64,000 nucleotides of DNA from positions 1-64,000 of the forward strand of contig CABYPZ010000003.1 of the NCBI GenBank assembly GCA_902521005.1, written 5' to 3'. Source of the stretch: an uncultured Pelagibacteraceae bacterium (lineage in GTDB: Bacteria > Pseudomonadota > Alphaproteobacteria > Pelagibacterales > Pelagibacteraceae). The position numbers were made by a program, and so were the translations under genes. A model generated the notes under the pieces. It was not told the origin of the DNA. It ran no database searches and saw only the letters and a list, made by a program, of their open reading frames with translations. This document shows positions 1 to 8,877 of this stretch, in pieces (within the stretch, counting starts at the first letter, position 1; each line of letters opens with the position of its first letter).

Positions 1-449
1 GATTTATAATCTATATTATCATTTGGCAATTCATTATAAATCTTTTCATCAACTATTATCTTTTCAATTATAGTGTGGATAATAATTTTTTTATCGTTAT
101 TTTTTTGTGCAAGTTGTCTTGCATCCCGTAATAAAAATTTTATATCATCAAATAAAGAACTTTTTGCATCGAGATTTTTTTTTATAGAGAAGTCAAAAGA
201 TTGAACATCTGGTGCATCAATCATCAAAGTAATATTTTTAATATGTAAATCTAATTCTTTTTCAGAGGATTGAATAATTTTATTTATCAAATTCTTTGAA
301 GTATCTAAATTTAATTTTTCTATATCAAAATTTGATATACATTCTATTTGATTATATAAATTATTTTTAGGAAGTTCATAATCAAACACACCCATTCTTA
401 TTTTGGAGGAACCAAAATCAATATACGTTTGAAAATTGTATTTATTCAT
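1..449 (-). CDS. ftsA: Cell division protein FtsA (partial, C-terminus beyond window edge)
   Basis: Own translation of minus strand from CAT at 447-449: MNKYNFQTYIDFGSSKIRMGVFDYEL...; actin-like N-terminus; position after ftsQ in the dcw cluster. Confidence 0.85.
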   Translation of the reverse strand, partial: MNKYNFQTYIDFGSSKIRMGVFDYELPKNNLYNQIECISNFDIEKLNLDTSKNLINKIIQSSEKELDLHIKNITLMIDAPDVQSFDFSIKKNLDAKSSLFDDIKFLLRDARQLAQKNNDKKIIIHTIIEKIIVDEKIYNELPNDNIDYK

Positions 450-1125
450 TTGATAATATTACCTGGTTTTTAATTCTTAAATCAATTGTATCACCTTTGA
501 AATTATTGCTATCAATTATTTTTTTTGCTTGTATTAGTGCTTCATCTATATTTTTGTATGGAAGTTTTATTGTAATATTGTTTTTATTTTCAATATCCCA
601 TCTAAAACTTGGATAAAAAAAGAAATTTCTAACATTATTATATTCAAGAGGTGAACTTTTTATTTTATTTTTTAATAGAATAAAATCTTTTGGCTTAAAA
701 TTTCCATAGATTGTTGGAAGATCATTGTGATTTGTAAAAATATCATGATCAATTAATTTTGCATTTGAGCCTATTAAATATTTTTTATTTTGCTTTAATG
801 TAGAGGCTAAAAATGTAGTTTGTTTAAGCGTAAGTACGAGATTATCAGGGTAAAGTTTGGAAACTTTAAAGTTTTCAATGTAATTATAACTGCTTATTTT
901 TTTTGATAATTCCTCTTTGTTTATAGATAAGATCTCTTTATCATTTAAATATTTCAAGTTTTCTTTAATTGATTTGTTTAAATGGTGGTCTAGTCCAATA
1001 ACTTTAATAGCTTCTACATTGCCAAAAATAAAATTTTTATTTTTTATATTTACTGTACTTAAAAACAAAAAGGCAATTATTAAAAATATGAAATTATTTT
1101 TTTTATCGGTTGATTGATGAATCAT
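442..1125 (-). CDS. ftsQ: Cell division protein FtsQ (POTRA domain)
   Basis: N-terminal TM, POTRA-like region (VEAIKVIGLDHHLNKSIKENL), position between ddl and ftsA. Confidence 0.85.
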   Translation of the reverse strand: MIHQSTDKKNNFIFLIIAFLFLSTVNIKNKNFIFGNVEAIKVIGLDHHLNKSIKENLKYLNDKEILSINKEELSKKISSYNYIENFKVSKLYPDNLVLTLKQTTFLASTLKQNKKYLIGSNAKLIDHDIFTNHNDLPTIYGNFKPKDFILLKNKIKSSPLEYNNVRNFFFYPSFRWDIENKNNITIKLPYKNIDEALIQAKKIIDSNNFKGDTIDLRIKNQVILSNE

Positions 1126-2020
1126 TTATGATCCACTTTATCAAATTTTTGAAAGAAATATTATAATATCTTGCTATTTCTGGAACTAATGAAAGGGATG
1201 TCATACCTGGCTGTGTATTTATTTCTAGTAAGTAAAATTTATTCTTATAAAATTTGAAGTCTGATCTGGTTACACCTTTGCATCCAATAGATTTATGTGC
1301 TTTTAAAGCAATAGATAGTACCTCATTTAATAAGTTTTTTTTAATTTTAACTGGAATTATATGTTTAGTTTTTGCATTCGAATTATACTTTGCCTGATAA
1401 TCATAAAACTTTCTTTTTGGCACTAACTCAATAGCTCCAAGCTTTCTTTTACCCATAATTGCCACCTGAATTTCTCTACCACCAATATACTCTTCAATCA
1501 TTATCTCCTTATAGTGGTGAAGTTTATTTAGATTTTTTTTCAAATTTTTATGATTGCATATGTATACTTCAACACTTGACCCTTCGTTAAATGGTTTAAT
1601 GACAAGTGGAAATCCAATTTTTGATTTTAATCTTGATATATATTTTTTATTTATTTTATCCTTATTAAATATAAATTTTTTAAATTTTGGAGTTAAAATG
1701 TTGTTTTTAACAAATATTTTTTTTGAAATCTCTTTATCAATAGCAATAGAAGAGGCAAGAACTCCAGAGTGAGTATACTTGATTTTCTCAGACTCTAAAA
1801 TACTTTGAATATAGCCATCCTCGCCATATCTGCCATGCAAAGCATTAAATACAAAATCTGGTTTAAACTTCCTTAAAGTTGCAACAAGATTTCCGTCTGG
1901 TTCAGATATCTTGGTTATATAAATATTTTTAATTTCTTTAAAAACAGCTTTAGCAGTTTTTAAGCTTATTTCTCTTTCGCGAGAAAATCCACCTCCTAGA
2001 ATCAATAATTTTTTTTTCAT
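1103..2020 (-). CDS. ddl: D-alanine--D-alanine ligase
   Basis: ATP-grasp motifs (HGRYGEDGYIQSILE, GFPLVIKPFNEGSSVEV, LLEINTQPGMTSLSLVPEIA). Confidence 0.95.
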   Translation of the reverse strand: MKKKLLILGGGFSREREISLKTAKAVFKEIKNIYITKISEPDGNLVATLRKFKPDFVFNALHGRYGEDGYIQSILESEKIKYTHSGVLASSIAIDKEISKKIFVKNNILTPKFKKFIFNKDKINKKYISRLKSKIGFPLVIKPFNEGSSVEVYICNHKNLKKNLNKLHHYKEIMIEEYIGGREIQVAIMGKRKLGAIELVPKRKFYDYQAKYNSNAKTKHIIPVKIKKNLLNEVLSIALKAHKSIGCKGVTRSDFKFYKNKFYLLEINTQPGMTSLSLVPEIARYYNISFKNLIKWIINDSSINR

Positions 2021-2929
2021 TTAATCTACAATTATAATTTCTAAATCAATTTTAACTCCAGTTTTGTCTTTAACGCTTTCGCTAATAAAATCGATTAATT
2101 TTTTCATATCGCTATATGTTGCATGACCTTTGTTTATTAAAAAATTTGAGTGTTTAGGTGAAATAGTTGCGTCTCCAAATGTTAAATCTGGTGGGACGGA
2201 TTGCTTAATTAATTCCCAAACTTTTAACCCTTTTTTTTGTTCAGGATTTTTAAATGTGCTTCCACCAGTTTTTACTTGAGTAGGTTGGGACATTTCTTTT
2301 TTATTTTTTAAATAAGATATTTCTTCCTCAATTTTTTTTTTTTCTTTATATTCTCCTTTAAAGGATGCACTTAAAAATATTAAATCTTTGGGTAAATCAC
2401 ATTTTCTATAACTAAATTTTATATTATTATATGGAATAGTTCTGACTTTTCCTATTTTATCAAGAACCTGAACTGAAATTAAAATATCTTTTATTTCTTT
2501 CCCAAAACAACCTGAGTTCATTCTAATAGCTCCACCAATGGTTCCAGGAATGCAAGATAAAAATTCTAAACCTCCAATATTATTATTCATAGCAAAATCA
2601 GAAATAGTTCTATCAAGAACTCCACTACCAGCTACAATGGTATTTTCATTTAAAATTGAAATATTTGAAAAATTTTTAGTTAATTTAATTACAACACCTT
2701 CATAACCTTCATCTTTAAAAAGTATATTAGAACCAGCGCCCAATATAAATATCTTTCCCCTTTTTCTATAAAAATTTAAAAACGATATTAAATCCTGTAG
2801 ATTCATAGGTTTAAAAAAAATTTTAGCAGTTCCTCCGATGTTAAACCAATTTAATTTACTAAGATTATAATCAAAATAAATTTTTCCCTTAAATTTTTCT
2901 AAGTTTTTTTTAAAGTCTTCAATGTTCAT
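2021..2929 (-). CDS. murB: UDP-N-acetylmuramate dehydrogenase
   Basis: FAD-binding motifs (FILGAGSNILFKDEGYEGVVIKL, CIPGTIGGAIRMNSGCFG, GGSTFKNP). Confidence 0.95.
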   Translation of the reverse strand: MNIEDFKKNLEKFKGKIYFDYNLSKLNWFNIGGTAKIFFKPMNLQDLISFLNFYRKRGKIFILGAGSNILFKDEGYEGVVIKLTKNFSNISILNENTIVAGSGVLDRTISDFAMNNNIGGLEFLSCIPGTIGGAIRMNSGCFGKEIKDILISVQVLDKIGKVRTIPYNNIKFSYRKCDLPKDLIFLSASFKGEYKEKKKIEEEISYLKNKKEMSQPTQVKTGGSTFKNPEQKKGLKVWELIKQSVPPDLTFGDATISPKHSNFLINKGHATYSDMKKLIDFISESVKDKTGVKIDLEIIIVD

Positions 2930-4323
2930 TTTAATTTTGATTGTAAATTTCTTATCCAGTTAGATATCGATCCTGCGCCCATTCCTATAACAATTTTATT
3001 TCCATAAATATTTTGTCTTACAAAATTAAATAAATCATTTTCGGTTTTGATCATTATTAATTTGACCTTGGAATTACTTGCTAATCTTTTGGCAAAAGTT
3101 AAATAACTAAAACCTAAATTTATATTTTCTCCTGCTTTGAAAATCGGACACAAAACTACTGTATCTGCTTTGGTAAAACATTCGGTAAATTCTTTACTTA
3201 AATTTTTTAATCTAGAGATTCTATGAGGTTGAAAAATACAAACAATTTCGCTTTCTTTGTATACATCTCTAACTCCATTCAGAACTTGACTAATTTCTGT
3301 TGGATGATGAGCATAATCGTCATAAAATGGAATATTTCTAAAATTAAATATTTTAGTGAATCTTCTTTGAACTCCTTTAAAATTTATTAAACTTTTTTTA
3401 ATAATATCATTAGGTATACCAACAGATGTTGCTACTGCTATTGCTGCTGTTGTATTTCTAATATTATGTATTCCAATTATAGGAACTTTTATTTTTCTGA
3501 TAAATCTTGTTTTTGTTCCAATTATTTTAATTTTTAAATCAAATATAGAAAATTCTTTTTGCTTAATTATATTTATAATTTGAAAATTAGAATTTTTATC
3601 TAATCCATATGTATTTAAATTAACATTTTTAACTTTTTCCAAAATTTCTTTATTATGCATATCATCTAAACAAATAAACGATTTTCCAAATGAAGGTGTT
3701 TTTTCTATAAAATTTATAAATTTTTTTTTTAGATTATTTATAGATTTATAAAAATCTAAATGTTCCTTATCTATATTTGTTACAATAGAATATGTTGGTG
3801 GAATTTTAAGAAAGCTTCCATCTGACTCATCAGACTCTAATATACACCAATTACTTTTTCCAAGTTTTGCTGAATTTCCAAAAGAATTTAATACACCACC
3901 ATTTATAATTGTTGGATCGATTTTTGCTTTAGAAAAAATATTAGAAATTAAAGATGTAGTTGTTGTTTTTCCATGTGAACCTGCAACCACTATATTTTTC
4001 ATTAAAGAAACAACATGACCCAGCATATCTCCTCTAGAGTATATGGGAATTTTTTTTCGCTTAGCATGTTCAAATTCTGAATTATTTTTTTTTATTGCGG
4101 AAGATTTTACTAAAACAGTTGTTTTATTAAGGTTTGAAATTTTATGTCCTTCAAAAACTTTAATTTTATTTTTTTTTAATCTTTCTATATTTTTATTTAT
4201 GGAAATATCACTACCCTGGACTTTAAAACCTAGTTCCTTCATTATTAAGGCTAATCCACTCATTCCAATACCACCGATGCCTATAAAGTGTATTAGCTCA
4301 GTTTTTCCTAATTTAATTTTCAT
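2926..4323 (-). CDS. murC: UDP-N-acetylmuramate--L-alanine ligase
   Basis: HFIGIGGIGMSGLALIM, VAGSHGKTTTTSLI, DDYAHHPTEI. Confidence 0.96.
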   Translation of the reverse strand: MKIKLGKTELIHFIGIGGIGMSGLALIMKELGFKVQGSDISINKNIERLKKNKIKVFEGHKISNLNKTTVLVKSSAIKKNNSEFEHAKRKKIPIYSRGDMLGHVVSLMKNIVVAGSHGKTTTTSLISNIFSKAKIDPTIINGGVLNSFGNSAKLGKSNWCILESDESDGSFLKIPPTYSIVTNIDKEHLDFYKSINNLKKKFINFIEKTPSFGKSFICLDDMHNKEILEKVKNVNLNTYGLDKNSNFQIINIIKQKEFSIFDLKIKIIGTKTRFIRKIKVPIIGIHNIRNTTAAIAVATSVGIPNDIIKKSLINFKGVQRRFTKIFNFRNIPFYDDYAHHPTEISQVLNGVRDVYKESEIVCIFQPHRISRLKNLSKEFTECFTKADTVVLCPIFKAGENINLGFSYLTFAKRLASNSKVKLIMIKTENDLFNFVRQNIYGNKIVIGMGAGSISNWIRNLQSKLK

Positions 4324-5395
4324 TTATTAAGTTAATTAATTTTTGATTAACATTATTCCACGTATTTTGGTAAGAAAATTTACTCATATTTTCTTTTTTT
4401 AATAATATCTCCTTTTTATTATTCAAAAGGCTATTTATAAATTTTTCAATTTCATCACTTTCGAATTCATTTTGATTAATTAACCAACATAAATTTTTAT
4501 CTTCAAAATGTTTGGCATTAAAATATTGATGGTTATCCTTAGATTTTGGAAAAGGTACAGCGATAAATGGGATTCTGAGAGCTACCAATTCACTTAAGGT
4601 TGAAGCTCCGGACCTTGTAATTGCAAGATCTATATTATCAAATTTGTCATAAATTTCACTGTCGAATTCAAATAAAAAATTATCAATATTATTTTGATCA
4701 TAATTATTTTTTATTTCAGCAAAATTTTTTTGATCAGCTACTTGATGTATTGCAAAAATTCTTATTTTTTTATTTATACCAATAATTAAATTACTAATTT
4801 TTTTGTCAAAAAATTTAGCTCCTTGGCTGCCTCCAATTATCAATATTTTAAATTTATCATACTCTTTTTTTTGATTATTATTAATTTTTGAATATATTTT
4901 TTTTCTAAGCAATGAATTAATTAGATATATTTTATCTTTAAAAATTTCTGGAAAATTTTTTAAGTCAGTTGAGTAACAAATTATTTTACAGGCATATTTT
5001 AAGAATAACTTATTAGAATTTCCTAAAACCATGTTTGGTTCAAATAAAATTATTTTTATATTCATAATTTTAGCTGCTAAACACAATGGGAGAGACATAT
5101 ATCCTCCTGTACTTATGAGTAAATCTATTTTGAATTTTTTAAGAAAAAACAATGATGAAAATATTGTAAAAATTAATAAAATTAAATTTATTGGTAACAT
5201 AAATTTATTCTTTAAAATTTGAGGAGTATCTATAATATTGCAGGGATATTTATCAGTATTTATAAATTTTAAACCTCTTTTGTCTGAAGTAATATAGGTT
5301 TCAAAGCTGTCTTTATAATGATTATACAAAGTTAGAGCTGGCATAACATGACCGCCTGTTCCTCCAGTACTAATTAAAATTTTTTTCATTATCAA
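4313..5395 (-). CDS. murG: UDP-GlcNAc:lipid I N-acetylglucosaminyltransferase
   Basis: STGGTGGHVMPAL, LLISTGGYMSLP, GGSQGAKFFDK, TRSGASTLSELVALRIPFIAVPFP. Confidence 0.95.
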   Translation of the reverse strand: MIMKKILISTGGTGGHVMPALTLYNHYKDSFETYITSDKRGLKFINTDKYPCNIIDTPQILKNKFMLPINLILLIFTIFSSLFFLKKFKIDLLISTGGYMSLPLCLAAKIMNIKIILFEPNMVLGNSNKLFLKYACKIICYSTDLKNFPEIFKDKIYLINSLLRKKIYSKINNNQKKEYDKFKILIIGGSQGAKFFDKKISNLIIGINKKIRIFAIHQVADQKNFAEIKNNYDQNNIDNFLFEFDSEIYDKFDNIDLAITRSGASTLSELVALRIPFIAVPFPKSKDNHQYFNAKHFEDKNLCWLINQNEFESDEIEKFINSLLNNKKEILLKKENMSKFSYQNTWNNVNQKLINLINEN

Positions 5396-6504
5396 TTTAA
5401 TTTTCTTTTAGTAAAATTTAATATTATACCTGCTAATATAGATGTACTTATAATCGATGACCCTCCGTAACTTAAAAATGGCAAAGTCATTCCAGTTGTT
5501 GGTAAAATTCTTAAGTTAACTCCAATATGAATAAATGTTTGGGCTAAAATTAATGTTACTGCTCCAACTAATATAAGTTTAGTAATATTATCTTTTTCAT
5601 AATAAACTTTTTGTATAACTTTATAAGAAAAAATTAAAAATAAAATCATAATAATAATGACTATAATGATTCCAAATTCTTCTGCGATTACAGATATAAT
5701 ATAATCGGTATGAGCTTCTGGTATTCTAGAATTTAATTTACCCTCACCAATACCCATTCCAAAAAAACCTCCATTTGAAATAGCTTCTGATGCTCTCTCT
5801 GACTGATAATTATTACCACTATTTGGATCCAAAAATGATGAAAGTCTAATTCTTATATATTCAAACTTAGGTAAAAATACTATGAGATAAGTCAAAATTG
5901 AAAAAATTACCATAAAAAAAGAAAAGAAAAATATTAAATTAATTCCTGAAACAAATACCAAGGACAGCCATGTTAAAATTATTAATAAAGTTTGACCAAT
6001 ATCTGGTTGAGAAATTAAAAATAAAATGATCGGTATAACAATGCCAAGGCTTAAAAGGTATTTTATATACAAATTATTTCTATCTTTTAAGGTCAAAATT
6101 AAAGAAACCATTATTATAAAAAAAGGCTTTACTAACTCTATTGGTTGAAATCTAGGAAAAAAAGGTAGATCCAACCATCTTGCAGATCCTTTAACCTCGA
6201 TACCAATAAAAGGAATTAAAGCTAAAGTGACAAAAGATACTAAAAAAAGTATTTTAGACACATTTAAAAGTTTCTTTTGGTCAATAAATGAAAAAGATAT
6301 TAGTAGAGATATTCCTAAAAAAATAAAAAATAAATGCTTTATAAAAAAATAATAAGTGTTGGTGTTTAGTTTGTCAGAAGCAATTATTGAAGTTGATACT
6401 AAAGAAAAAAATAATCCAAGTAAAAAAAGTAAAAAAATTATGAAAAATATGAATTTATCTATATTTTTCCACCATTCATAATAATAACTAAATATTTTTT
6501 CCAT
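5392..6504 (-). CDS. ftsW: Lipid II polymerase FtsW (SEDS family)
   Basis: Polytopic; GSARWLDLPFFPRFQPIELVKP, LPTTGMTLPFLSYGGSS. Confidence 0.94.
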   Translation of the reverse strand: MEKIFSYYYEWWKNIDKFIFFIIFLLFLLGLFFSLVSTSIIASDKLNTNTYYFFIKHLFFIFLGISLLISFSFIDQKKLLNVSKILFLVSFVTLALIPFIGIEVKGSARWLDLPFFPRFQPIELVKPFFIIMVSLILTLKDRNNLYIKYLLSLGIVIPIILFLISQPDIGQTLLIILTWLSLVFVSGINLIFFFSFFMVIFSILTYLIVFLPKFEYIRIRLSSFLDPNSGNNYQSERASEAISNGGFFGMGIGEGKLNSRIPEAHTDYIISVIAEEFGIIIVIIIMILFLIFSYKVIQKVYYEKDNITKLILVGAVTLILAQTFIHIGVNLRILPTTGMTLPFLSYGGSSIISTSILAGIILNFTKRKLN

Positions 6505-6511
6505 ATATAAT

Positions 6512-7792
6512 TTACTTCAATAATTTATTTTTTACTAAATAATTAAAAAATTTTCCTCTTTCCTCAAAATTTAAAAATTGATCAAAAGAAGCTGCTGATG
6601 GACTAAATATAATATTAACTTTTTTTAGTTTCTTGATATCTTTTTTTAGCTTCATTATTACTTGATTAAGGGTATTAAATATTTGAAATTTGATCTTTCC
6701 TTTCAAATTATTTATAAAAAATTTTTTATCTTTGCCATAAATATAACAATTAATATTTTTAAAATATGTTTTTGATAATTCAAATTTATCGTTTTTTTTA
6801 GGAAGGCCACCCATAATCCAAAAAATATTTTTATATGATTTTAATAAGTTGATACTTGATGAAAAACTTGTAGATTTAGAGTCATTAATGATAGTCAAAT
6901 TTTTACTTTTTTTAATAATTTGCTGTCTATAACTTAATCCTTTAAAAGAATTTATAGATTTATATATAAATTTATTTTTTAGTTTAAGTTGTTTACTTAA
7001 TTCAAATATAAAAGATAAATTTTGTATGTTATTAAAGTTATAAAAGTAGGGATTATAAATATTTTTTTTAATTTTTTTAAAATTCAATATTTTTACTTTT
7101 GTTAATTTAGATTTAAAATTTCTGCGAGAAACTTCTTTTTTGAGATGTTTGTTATTTATATCAATATAACTGTATGAGTTCTTATCTTGATTGGTAATTA
7201 ATTTAAATTTTGCACGTGTATAGTTTTTTATATTTCCATGTCTTTCCAGATGATCAGGAGCAATATTTAAAATAATTGCATAATCAGTCTTAAAATATTG
7301 ACTATACTCTATTTGATAAGAAGATGCTTCAATAACAAATATGGTACTTGGTGAGGCTGTATTTATTGAAAGCATTGGTTTGCCTATATTTCCAATAAGT
7401 TTGGCTTTTTTTTTATGAGCAATAAGTATCTTAAACAATAATAATGCTGTTGTAGATTTACCATTGGTGCCTGTTATAGTTATTTTAAGATTTTCAGGAT
7501 ATGCGTTATAAAATATATCTAAATCAGTGACTATTTTGTTACTATGGGTTTTAAGAAAATTTTTAAGTTTACATTTTCTTATGTTAATTCCAGGACTTAA
7601 TAAAATGAAATCAAACGATAAATTTTTAATATTTCCTAATGTGATAAAGGGAAGGTTCTTTAGTTTTTTAAAATCATCATAAATGAAAACTTCATTTTTT
7701 TTTTTTAAATAATTAAAAGAAGTTCTGCCACTTTTTCCATATCCATAAATTAAAATTTTTTTATTTTTAAATTTATTTTTTAATTCATGCAT
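6512..7792 (-). CDS. murD: UDP-N-acetylmuramoylalanine--D-glutamate ligase
   Basis: ITGTNGKSTTALL, IEASSYQIEYS, NDSKSTSF motifs; cluster position. Confidence 0.93.
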   Translation of the reverse strand: MHELKNKFKNKKILIYGYGKSGRTSFNYLKKKNEVFIYDDFKKLKNLPFITLGNIKNLSFDFILLSPGINIRKCKLKNFLKTHSNKIVTDLDIFYNAYPENLKITITGTNGKSTTALLLFKILIAHKKKAKLIGNIGKPMLSINTASPSTIFVIEASSYQIEYSQYFKTDYAIILNIAPDHLERHGNIKNYTRAKFKLITNQDKNSYSYIDINNKHLKKEVSRRNFKSKLTKVKILNFKKIKKNIYNPYFYNFNNIQNLSFIFELSKQLKLKNKFIYKSINSFKGLSYRQQIIKKSKNLTIINDSKSTSFSSSINLLKSYKNIFWIMGGLPKKNDKFELSKTYFKNINCYIYGKDKKFFINNLKGKIKFQIFNTLNQVIMKLKKDIKKLKKVNIIFSPSAASFDQFLNFEERGKFFNYLVKNKLLK

Positions 7793-8877
7793 TATCTTAA
7801 TTTAAGTGTAGCAAGACCTATCATGGCTAAAATTAATGAAATTATCCAAAACCTTACAACAACAGTCGACTCGGGCCATCCTTTTTTTTCAAAATGATGA
7901 TGTATAGGCGCCATCTTAAATATTCTTTTTCCTGTAAGTTTAAATGATACAACTTGAACAATAACTGATACTGCTTCTAAAACAAAAAGTCCCCCAGTTA
8001 TTGCTAGCACAATTTCATGTTTCGTAATTATTCCTACCGCTCCTAAAGAACCCCCGAGAGCGAGAGAGCCTGTATCACCCATAAATATTTTAGCTGGAGG
8101 AGCGTTAAACCATAGAAAGCCTATACATGCTCCAATTATTGAACCACAAAAAACTGATGCCTCACCTACGCCCTCTAAATATGGAATATGTAGATAATTT
8201 GAAAATACCACATTGCCTGTTACGTAACTTATAAACGCAAAACAACCAGCTACAAGTATAATTGGAACAGTTGCGAGTCCATCTAAACCATCAGTTAAAT
8301 TTACCGCATTGGATGATCCAACAATTATAAAAATATAAAAAGGTACAAAAAACCAGCCTAAATTAATTATTAAATTTTTAAAAAAAGGAAAATATAAATT
8401 TTTGATCTCAGGTGAGTTTACGTAATATGTTAAAATAAATATTCCGATTAAGGCGATAATAATCTGTGATATTATTTTAAATTTAAATGATATTCCTGCT
8501 GAATTTTCACTTTTAATTTTTTTATAATCATCATATGCGCCTAAAATGCCTAAGCTTCCAACAATAAAAATTAAAAACCAATTATAAGAATTATTTAAAT
8601 CTCCCCAAAGTAAAGTGCCAGAAAAAATACCAATTAAAATCATTACCCCACCCATCGTTGGAGTACCTATTTTTTTAATTATATGATCAGTTGGCCCATC
8701 TGATCTTATTGGGTTATGGATTTTTTTGCTTGAAAAAAATTTTATTATTAATGGTCCAATTAAGAAAACTACAACCATAGAAGTAAACATGGAAAGTCCA
8801 GTCCTTACTGTAAGGTATTTGAAAACATTAAATAAAGAGTATGTTTCAGTTAAATATGAAAATAAACTATATAGCAT
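7792..8877 (-). CDS. mraY: Phospho-MurNAc-pentapeptide-transferase
   Basis: GTPTMGGVMIL, NLTDGLDGLA, KIFMGDTGSLALGG, APIHHHFE; internal ATG at 8875-8877 (MLYSLFSYL) preferred over the ORF-track start at 8907. Confidence 0.95.
   Translation of the reverse strand: MLYSLFSYLTETYSLFNVFKYLTVRTGLSMFTSMVVVFLIGPLIIKFFSSKKIHNPIRSDGPTDHIIKKIGTPTMGGVMILIGIFSGTLLWGDLNNSYNWFLIFIVGSLGILGAYDDYKKIKSENSAGISFKFKIISQIIIALIGIFILTYYVNSPEIKNLYFPFFKNLIINLGWFFVPFYIFIIVGSSNAVNLTDGLDGLATVPIILVAGCFAFISYVTGNVVFSNYLHIPYLEGVGEASVFCGSIIGACIGFLWFNAPPAKIFMGDTGSLALGGSLGAVGIITKHEIVLAITGGLFVLEAVSVIVQVVSFKLTGKRIFKMAPIHHHFEKKGWPESTVVVRFWIISLILAMIGLATLKLR

Noticed and set aside
917-5222. Plus-strand ORFs at 917, 1554, 4043 and 5031
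   Set aside because: Antisense to ftsQ, ddl, murC and murG; no independent motif or plausible operon context.
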